A stretch of DNA of 6,643 bases from Chloroflexota bacterium (GTDB lineage: Bacteria; Chloroflexota; Ktedonobacteria; Ktedonobacterales; Ktedonobacteraceae), in the NCBI GenBank assembly GCA_005879655.1, contig VBJK01000493.1:1-6643 (forward strand). Reading direction: 5' to 3'. Made by a program: the position numbers and the translations under genes. Each line of letters begins with the position of its first letter. Positions within the stretch are counted from its first letter, which is position 1. The notes under the pieces are model-generated. The model did not search any database, had not been told where the DNA came from, and was given only the letters and a program-made list of their open reading frames with translations. Positions 1 through 6,600 of the stretch are shown one piece after another.

Positions 1-338
1 TAGAACCTAGCGCTACCAACCTTCGCGCCATCAATCTTACGGCGAATTATCCCGATCCCCGTCCCCTCGGGTCCATGGAAAGGCATTTCCTGCGATCATA
101 TTGTCGATCTTCCTTGTCCTACCAATCCTCCGATCCGCGTCCCCCTTCTCACATTCCTTCAATAGCAGCTTATGGTTCGTCTTTATCTTTTCCCACATCT
201 GCTGATGGCATGAGTGATGAAAATCCTTACCAAATGAGCTTTGATTCTGGATTTCAACGAGCTATGATGTTTGATGAGTGGAATGGGTGGAATGGATGGA
301 ATGCGAGGAATGGGAATGGGAATGATGCATGCTGGTAG
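1..338 (+). CDS. C-terminal end of an unidentified forward gene (5' end outside window)
   Basis: The reading frame whose codons begin at position 3 is open from the left edge to a TAG at 336-338, so about 111 residues of a C-terminus are visible. An ATG at 75 lies in this frame, but nothing marks it as the true start because the frame continues upstream of it. The other two forward frames contain a stop within the first ten bases. The visible protein is rich in Ser, Pro and Arg, then acidic and Met-rich (MSDENPYQMSFDSGF), and ends in a Trp/Asn/Gly tract (WNGWNGWNARNGNGN). No catalytic motif or membrane segment is present. Such low-complexity tails are common in fungal regulatory or RNA-binding proteins, but no family is recognisable. 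The stretch is more GC-rich than the spacer that follows, which supports coding. It could also be an artefact of chance openness, hence moderate confidence. Confidence 0.5.
   Translation, partial: EPSATNLRAINLTANYPDPRPLGSMERHFLRSYCRSSLSYQSSDPRPPSHIPSIAAYGSSLSFPTSADGMSDENPYQMSFDSGFQRAMMFDEWNGWNGWNARNGNGNDACW
279..324 (+). repeat. TGGAAT/GGGAAT short tandem tract coding for Trp-Asn-Gly repeats
   Basis: A degenerate run of TGGAATGGN and GGGAAT units lies just before the stop of the first coding region. In frame it reads WNG-WNG-WN, then NGNGN. Tracts of this type expand and contract by slippage, so the length of this C-terminal tail may vary between strains. Confidence 0.6.
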
Positions 339-458
339 CGATGGGCATACAAGTAATACGGTCATTCCAGCTGCTCCTCGTGGTGGAGATATGAAGAAAC
401 CTCCGTTTGTCCTCCATTTTTTTTTATATGTTGACACTTAGTCGTCAAGTTATGAAAT

Positions 459-480
459 AGTCATGATCATGTTCATGACT
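459..480. repeat. Perfect 8-bp inverted repeat with 6-nt loop
   Basis: AGTCATGA at 459-466 is the exact reverse complement of TCATGACT at 473-480, with TCATGT between them. It sits about 120 bp downstream of the first gene's stop and may form a hairpin in that gene's 3' UTR. A dimeric protein-binding site is the alternative. A stem of this length can also occur by chance. Confidence 0.4.
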
Positions 481-711
481 CCAAGGGCGCAACTCATACT
501 CATGCTACAGCACTTCATTACTAAAGATGATGTGGATATTGGCTTTTCTATTTGCTTTGTATACATTGCTTGTACGTGTTACTATTGATCGATATTGTTC
601 CTGAACCGAGATATCATGCATATGACTAGCGCTGATGAATATATATATAATAACTTTTCTGCATTATAATGGCGATATGTGCTATTATATTGATTATTTA
701 AACGGTTAAGA

Positions 712-905
712 TGTCCTGTTTGAATGGGATAATCGTCCCAAATTCGATCCAAATTGACCTATATTTTGCATTTTCATTAAATGGACGTATGTCCAATTCA
801 AATACATTGATGGGACAAGAGTCCCATTGTAAATAGGGACGCTGAATACCAAATCCCATTTTACGACTTTTCAAAATGGGACTTCAAGTCCATTAATCGT
901 CCAAC
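712..905. repeat. Cluster of small palindromes built from TGGGAC / GTCCCA words
   Basis: Within about 200 bp the word TGG(G)AC and its complement GTCC(C)A recur about a dozen times, usually as facing pairs. The pairs I can place are TGGGA 725-729 with TCCCA 736-740; TGGAC 782-786 with GTCCA 791-795; ATGGGAC 810-816 with GTCCCAT 821-827 (perfect 7-bp stem, 4-nt loop); and TCCCATTTT 854-862 with AAAATGGGA 873-881 (perfect 9-bp stem, 10-nt loop). AATGGGACTT 875-884 faces AAGTCCATT 886-894 with one bulged G. Unpaired copies lie at 836-840 and 899-903. The cluster may be a palindromic mini-element, a transposon subterminal region or a binding-site array. The structure is seen directly; the function is unknown. 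Confidence 0.6.
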
Positions 906-1045
906 ATTAAGCAATACAAAATTGGTCTATCGTTCCATTCCTAAAGGGGATTAAAAACCCAATATAGACGTTCACTGGGGCAGATCTATGAATAGATACA
1001 CGTCGTACAGTCTGAAAATAGAGATAGCAGGCGATGTTGATTGAT

Positions 1046-1116
1046 GAATTATATTTTTCATTTTCTTTTTTTCAAAGAGATCATATTACACATCATCTTC
1101 AATTTATTTATTCACA
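1046..1116 (+). promoter_or_regulatory. Core promoter and 5' leader of the two-exon gene
   Basis: A TATA-like TTATATTTTT at about 1047-1056 is followed by a pyrimidine-rich tract (TTTTCATTTTCTTTTTTTC) ending at about 1073. Fungal transcription commonly starts just after such CT-rich tracts. The leader up to the ATG at 1117 is AT-rich, and the start context TCACAATGTC has A at -3, a good fungal initiation context. The exact transcription start is inferred. Confidence 0.45.
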
Positions 1117-2212
1117 ATGTCTGATGCTGTTCGTTATATTCATACTCAGGTACAGGCCCAGATCGAAATTGAACGTATGCGGGCCATTAATAGAGCGAAT
1201 TATGCTCATAGAAAACAAAGTATGAGAGAAGATTCGGAATATAACGCACGACCTCGCGCTGCTCAATCTGAAGCACAGAAAACTTTTCATAATAAAAAAC
1301 GAACAACTATTGAAGACGATTCACTTCACGTCGATATAAGAAAGAATGCGAATAGAATGACCAGAGTTAGAAGGATGGCCAGAGAGACACAGAATATACT
1401 AGATACTCAGGAACGAGAGAACATGATAGAAAAAGTTCGTCAAAGGTATATGTATTTCATATAATTTCTTGAATCTAATATGTTTTAGAATCTCGGAGCT
1501 AGATGCTCAGTTTTCAGATCTACAAGTCAAGGAGCAACAGTGGCCTTTGCCTGGACCTGACGTCACGCCCATGTACAAAAAGTATCTTACACATATCTAC
1601 AAACTTGGTCAGAACATTGTCTGCGCGTGCTGTGGCTGTATTTCTCATGACATTACAGAATTCGAAATTGTTCCTCAGTCCTATAATCCTCTATATCATC
1701 TGCGTATTCCTGAAGACGTCAATATCCCTTTCGATTTCTCATGCGGTATCGATGTTCTCGAACAAAATCGCGTTCTCATCGATAAGCTTACTATTCAAGT
1801 TCAACTCGACTCATCCGATATCGATCACATCAAATCCATTGTCCGTACGGCGCCACGTCATGTTGAAGCTGGATATCACTGGCCATTTAATGCCAATGTC
1901 GCTAAATTCACGTCCAAAGATTCTAAAGACAAATTGACTCGAGATTTTGAACCTATATTGGATGGAAGAGGAATCGAAAATCTCAAAAATTATACCGGAA
2001 ATCTCCGCGACTTGACGGTCGATGATGTGATGGAAGGAGCAAAGGTATCTATAGAATATAGTCCTGTTCCTTATGGTGGTAAGAAGTCGAGGGGAAACGA
2101 CGACGGCTTTCCGCCTGGATGTACTTTTAAACTTTATTCTATTACAATCTTTGTTGAAAATATTCGAATCGCGATATCAATTAATGAGAACTATCTACTC
2201 TATTTATACTAA
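1117..2212 (+). CDS. Two-exon gene for a 350-residue CxCCxC-cluster protein of unknown function
   Basis: The coding sequence is join(1117-1445, 1489-2212). Splicing restores one frame across a split Arg codon (RQR-ISELD), giving 350 residues. Residues 1-125 are highly charged, rich in Arg, Lys and Glu, and probably helical. Residues 155-160 form a CACCGC cluster followed by H163, a possible metal site. Residues 176-210 contain hydrophobic stretches ending in VLIDKL. The C-terminal part (about 290-330) has a well-ordered look, with EYSPVPYGGKK, DGFPPGC and FKLYSITI, possibly a beta-rich OB-like fold. The layout of a basic N-terminus plus a CxxCG-like cluster recalls the N-terminal regions of fungal Helitron or PIF1-helicase proteins, but no helicase or Rep motif is present. 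A small mobile-element-derived or nucleic-acid-binding protein is therefore only a guess. The last 20 residues after SITI are low-quality and AT-rich, so the natural C-terminus may be lost or may continue through an unseen intron. Confidence 0.7.
1446..1488 (+). other. 43-bp spliceosomal intron
   Basis: The donor is AAAG|GTATAT, the acceptor is TTTTAG|A, and a branch-like CTAAT lies at 1475-1479, about 10 nt before the acceptor. Retention would end the protein at the TAA at 1462-1464. Removal joins two long open frames exactly in phase with an Arg codon split 2+1. The size is at the short end of the range for fungal introns. Confidence 0.85.
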
Positions 2213-2289
2213 AATCATAGAACATACTAGAAAGAAATCCGCTTTGAAATCAAACATTACAAATCAACAATTACAAATCACTATTTGTC

Positions 2290-2535
2290 ATGTATCACCA
2301 TTCTAGAACCTTCGAACTTCCAACAATAATAGAGACCCTCGAATACGACTGTGATGCAGAAAAGGAAACGATAGATCACTATCTACTGAAATGCGAATTA
2401 TATGACGAGGAGAGAGAGAAGTTGAGGAAGAAGATAAAGGTGCAGAAGATGACAAAAAGAGTACTACTTGGCGATCACGAGATAATAAGGAACACGGTAG
2501 AGTACATTGAGAAAACAGGGCGATTCGAGCCATGA
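2290..2535 (+). pseudogene. Relic of the C-terminal end of a non-LTR (Tad-like LINE) reverse transcriptase
   Basis: An 81-codon frame matches the typical end of fungal LINE polyproteins downstream of the RT and RNase H domains. It shows a Cys/His knuckle (C21, then ETIDH with H30, then LLKC with C35), followed by YDEEREKLRKK, a LLGD motif at about 59-62, and the closing EYIEKTGRF at 71-79. These elements usually have C-x-CG before the ET; here the first Cys is Tyr (Y19) and the Gly is Asp (D22), so the knuckle is damaged. No RT (YxDD) or RNase H sequence precedes it. Homology seems to begin near 2335, with the first 15 residues looking unrelated. This fits a 5'-truncated insertion, the usual fate of LINEs. 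The family call rests on the motif pattern; the pseudogene status is inferred from truncation. Confidence 0.72.
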
Positions 2536-2753
2536 TGTACGAAGAAACTCGGGACGTTGGGGTGGTCGCATTGGTAGCATGGCTCATGTGCTTTGTTCAA
2601 TCAGTTTTGGGGACAAGCATGATCGAGGATATCATCGAGATTTTCCTTGTTGGTGCGGCGTTTGCAGTCATTACTGTGCCAATGCAACTGATTGACGCGT
2701 ACTTTGATCGTGTGGAACAATCGTGGGCGGACATGGGGAGGTCATGACGTTGA

Positions 2754-2797
2754 TAGTAGGATTTGTGGTTGTCGTGTTGTTGTTAGTAGGGTTTGTG
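2754..2797 (+). repeat. Pair of 14-bp direct repeats, 30-bp period
   Basis: TAGTAGGATTTGTG at 2754-2767 recurs as TAGTAGGGTTTGTG at 2784-2797 with one mismatch, inside the G/T-rich tract. Short tandem units of this kind are common in LINE 3' UTRs, but chance recurrence in low-complexity sequence is possible. Confidence 0.45.
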
Positions 2798-2859
2798 CGT
2801 GGATGTGGTTTGTTGTTTGTGTTTCTCACACGTTCTAATGATATTCTTACTTCTATATA

Positions 2860-2865
2860 AATAAA
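2860..2865 (+). terminator. AATAAA polyadenylation-type signal
   Basis: A canonical AATAAA sits in the context TATATAAATAAAATTATA, downstream of the G/T-rich tract. It would serve the LINE relic, or less likely the two-exon gene if its transcript runs this far. Confidence 0.4.
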
Positions 2866-2870
2866 ATTAT

Positions 2871-3640
2871 ATCGATAGGCAATATGATTAATTGTTTGGT
2901 ATCATTCTGACCCTACACTAATAGGATATTTCAAATAGACCTTGATTTGCGTCATCCTGCCAGCGCAGCAGTTAACACCTACTTTTCAGAGCGATCGTGC
3001 GGCGCCAGCAAATTTTAATATTGACTGAAGATATAGTAACAATCGATCAATCAGCGTATTGAAAACTCACGCTTCTGGACTGTCGAATTTTCGTGGTGAA
3101 ACCTCAATTACGCGCACATTTCCGTTTCGCGAATGACAAATTTCTCATTTTTTTTCCCCGTCGAATCGTGGATCCACCATCATTTTTAATATGACAAACA
3201 CAATTTGACTCATGATCACATCATCATAAATGCTTCATTTTTCAAATAAAACTCAAATTAAATTTCTCACATCATTTTTTTTATCAAATACATCAATTTC
3301 AGAATTTTCTCACCAAAATTGACGGCACAGAATGCTGAGAAAGAGTTCCTGATCCTCAGGTATATCAACTGGAAAACAATGAGAGTCAACTTGGGTGATT
3401 CCCCGTGACCCACACAGCCGATTAAAACCGTTCAAACGATACAATGTTCTCCGAGAAGTTTTCGTGCAGAAATCCACGATCTGAATGAAAATCATTAAAA
3501 TTGCATAGAGTACAGAAGAGCTATGTATAAGCGCCAGATACAACCTACATAACAATGTATAGCAGCGTGAACCTCAGACGAAAGTAAATAATTCTATATC
3601 TTTATAATTTCATATTACACGCAGATTATTCTCCAAAGTT
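2871..3640. other. Intergenic region with no supportable gene
   Basis: No convincing coding region is seen. At about 3140-3300 the forward strand carries T/C-rich runs, including two long T tracts, then TTTCAG at 3297-3302, resembling a forward promoter and leader with no gene after it. A forward frame without a usable ATG is open from 3262 to the TGA at 3406-3408. A minus-strand frame of 81 codons (3310-3555) has no recognisable motif. The last 100 bp or so should hold the 3' UTR of the minus-strand NLR gene. Confidence 0.6.
3625..3630 (-). terminator. Possible AATAAT polyadenylation element of the NLR gene
   Basis: On the minus strand AATAAT lies about 11 nt after the NLR stop codon, with further A/T-rich elements at about 3580-3610. 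Fungal poly(A) signals are degenerate, so this is only a candidate. Confidence 0.2.
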
Positions 3641-6600
3641 TTAATTCATCTCTTCCAGATATGAACTGGGCTGAGGAATTGCCAGAAAGTCATGTTCTTC
3701 ATTATGTTCCTTGTACACCGAACTTATACATCCACTACAAACATCATAGTCCATGCAGATTTTGCACTTGTATCGGTAGCCTTTGAGTGGAAACATGCTG
3801 CACTGATCACAAATGACATTGTGGCTCAGGAGTTCAACAGTTGACTGCGGACGATTCTCAGATACTGGCTGGATGGCTTTCTCGAAGGATAATATAGCTT
3901 CATCAAACCTCTGTACCATCCACAAACTGTTTCCCAACAAATTATTGTATGCTGGATTGTCCGGTTGTGCACTAGTGAGATTGCTGCAAACTAACACCCA
4001 CCAAGAAATATCTTCTTTCGATCCATTTCTGGCAAAGCAGGCTTCAACGCTTATTTTTAGATTGTTAATGTACATTGCCATCTTCGGGTGATTGTATGGC
4101 GTCAATTCTACCGCCTTCCTTCCTGCCTCGATCGATTCAATGAGATCGTCCATCGACCCTGTCCGTTCGAACCTGCATCGCAATCCAATCCCGAGGTTGT
4201 TGGCAAGTGCTGCCATGTTCGGATGATCGCTGGGCGTCAATTCTACCGCCTTCCTTCCTGCCTCGATCGATTCATTGAGATCGTCCATCGACCCTGTCCG
4301 TTCGAACCTGCATTGCAATCCATTCCCGAGGTTGTTGGCAAGTGCTGCCATGTTCGGATGATCGTTGGGCGTCAATTCTACCGCCTTCCTTCCTGCCTCG
4401 ATCGATTCATTGAGATCGTCCATCGACCCTGTCCGTTCGAACTTGCATCGCAATCCATTCCCGAGGTTGTTGGAATACATTGCCATGTCAGGGTGATCGT
4501 CCGGTATCAGCACGACTGCCTTGGTACAAACTTCGATAGATCGGTTCAACACGTCCTTGTGTCCCACACGGTTGTATTCTCTTAATAGTGCAGAGCCAAG
4601 GAAACATAAAAGTCGTGAAATCTCCTCGCCTTTGTGGTCATAGTCTATACTCAGTTCGTAGTAATGTATGGCGCTCTGCAGCATTTGGAGGTTTCCATCC
4701 AAAATTGTATGAGCATGCCCAATATTGGCAAACCATCTCATATCTTGATTCATATTCTCAGCATCTACCCATCGTAGTATTTTTAGCACTGATCTGTCAT
4801 CGGTAGACTTAATGTTTGTAGGTTGTCCATCATCTCCATAGTCGTAAAGAATCTCTAACATTTTGAATACTGCACGTGACTCATCATCATATTTTGGATC
4901 TCCTTTCAACCATACCAGCGCGAGTGCTTTTGCGAAATATTTAATGAAATTCGAGGCATGATGACGGTCGGTCGAATGAAGTTCGAAATCGCCACCGGTC
5001 TTCTCTGATATCCTGTCTCCAACCGAGAATTGATTCAAATAAAGTTCGATATGATGTCGCTGGAACCAAGTCAACGCCTCCGAAACTGCAGAGACGACTG
5101 AGTGTAGGTGAACATCGCTAAACCAATAAACTGATTGATCGCTGTATGAGAGAACACTTCTTATCCACGTACAGAGATTCTCTGTCTTCCAAAAGGCTTG
5201 AAGGGTGTGAATCAAAATTCGATATTCATCAGCATTTTGCATTATTGTCTTTGGCAGATGTGAAGACCAGTAGAGTGTTGCATAACTGAAGAGTGGATGT
5301 TCACGATTGAGCCGTGCACGTAGCTTTTCTGGAATGTACATATTGTCGTGATGCGGAACAATCTCGGTAGATATGTATGACAGACATGTAGTTGCAATCC
5401 ATGCGTTGCTCAGATGTTCATCGACTAGAAACACATTGTCGCAAACTTTCCTGTCCGTAACAAACAATTTGAAGCTGTCATGAACAAGGTTGATCGACTT
5501 GTTTTCTTCCCCTGGATCAAATTGCATAACCTGCAGGAAAGCACCGCATCGACTTAGTGTTCTATCAATGTTCCACATCTTTGGCGTCCTGGTGAGATCG
5601 TCTTTCTTTTGACGCATTAAACACAATCCAGCTTCGAGTTCTGCAACCGTCAAATCTCGCTTTGCCGTTACAACCCAGCATAAAATATCGTGTACCCACC
5701 GCCTCTCACCTTCTGACATTTCTCCTTTAAGTCGCTTCAATATTTCTTGATACAATTCATTCATTGTCTCTGGAACTTTGGATAGTATGCGTTCAAAGTC
5801 ATCGTCCGAATCTGTAAGTCGCAAATATTCGAACACCGTTGTAACCCATAAAAACATTCCCTTATGTCTCAATCGAAAAAATTGGAGAGGGTCTATATGA
5901 ACATAATCGAATAGACTTTGCAATTCAGGGTCTGATTCGAGTTGCGCTTTGACATAAGTGTCGATGTTGTCTTGATTATTCCATTTATACAGCTCTGTCC
6001 TTGTCGACACTGGAATCGTGGCAATAATGTCGCCTGTAGATTGACTTGTGACGAGAATATGAAGTCCCATACATTTCTGCAGCAGTTTCAAGAAGCTCAA
6101 AATGCCTCTACGAGAGTCCCGTGAACACTCATTGATACCGTCAAGAATGAAAAATATGGTATTGACTGAGCTAACAACGACTTTGAGCGAATCAATAATA
6201 ACAGAGTTGAAAAAGTCTTCAACTTCAATTTCCGACAATTCTTGAAACTCATTTTCCTCAAGCCATATTCTTTTGATGTTTGCACGAACTTCGGGAGAAC
6301 GAACAGCCATTTGATAGAGAAATGTTCTCATTATATTGTGTACATTTCCAAGGAATTCATTATTCTTGCAGAAAAAAAATGTTACAAGAGCTGAAGGAAA
6401 TTTTCGTTCAAGTTCATTTGTTACGTATGCAGCAAGAACAGACTTTCCAAATCCTGTAGTTCCCGACAACCATAACATTTTTCCTCTACCCGTAGTGCTG
6501 ACATCGAGCCACGAATGAAATGCAGGAAAGTCGAATATCCATTGAGGAGGACTAGAGATTTGCAATTGGAAGTTTTTTCTCTTTTCCTTATTTACATCTT

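Larger units (their letters stand above)
339..1116. other. AT-rich intergenic spacer with hairpins and palindrome cluster
   Basis: No convincing reading frame exists here on either strand. The first part should hold the 3' UTR of the preceding gene, with a short T-run at about 418-425 and a perfect hairpin at 459-480. An (AT)n run lies at 639-649. From about 712 to 905 there is an unusual cluster of small inverted repeats, listed separately. From about 1040 the sequence becomes promoter-like for the next gene. No tRNA or other RNA gene was recognised. Confidence 0.7.
2536..2870 (+). mobile_element. Probable 3' untranslated tail of the LINE relic
   Basis: The sequence following the reverse-transcriptase stop continues with the same G-rich forward-strand bias. 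It becomes strongly G/T-rich at about 2743-2826 and then ends in an A/T-rich stretch with AATAAA at 2860. This is where the 3' UTR and tail of a LINE insertion would lie. I see no clean poly(A) run or target-site duplication, so the right boundary is uncertain. A 71-codon frame at 2532-2747 overlaps the RT stop by ATGA and encodes two hydrophobic stretches. I do not call it a gene. Confidence 0.4.

Noticed and set aside
183..437. Minus-strand 84-codon frame rich in Ile-Pro
   Set aside because: It is the complement of the GGAAT repeat tract of the forward frame, has no domain, and looks like low-complexity shadow sequence.
639..649. (AT)n run as a promoter TATA box or origin
   Set aside because: It is far from any start codon and too short to support a specific function.
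1503..1937. 144-codon forward frame inside exon 2
   Set aside because: It is in a different frame from the spliced two-exon gene and is a hydrophobic/Ser-rich shadow.
3310..3555. Minus-strand 81-codon frame downstream of the NLR
   Set aside because: It has no motif and no promoter, and it lies where the NLR 3' UTR is expected. The ZZ domain already gives the NLR a natural end, so a further exon is not needed.
4101..4473. Recurring GTTCGAACC, resembling a tRNA T-loop/B box
   Set aside because: It encodes the FERTG part of each TPR unit. No cloverleaf arms or A box are found around it.
4101..4473. CRISPR-like or satellite interpretation of the 135-bp repeats
   Set aside because: The units are contiguous without spacers, keep reading frame and encode TPR helices, so they are protein-coding repeats.
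4088..4585. Forward 165-codon frame with three repeated segments
   Set aside because: It lies antisense to the TPR repeats, and its apparent repeats only mirror the 135-bp units. The NLR frame on the other strand explains it.
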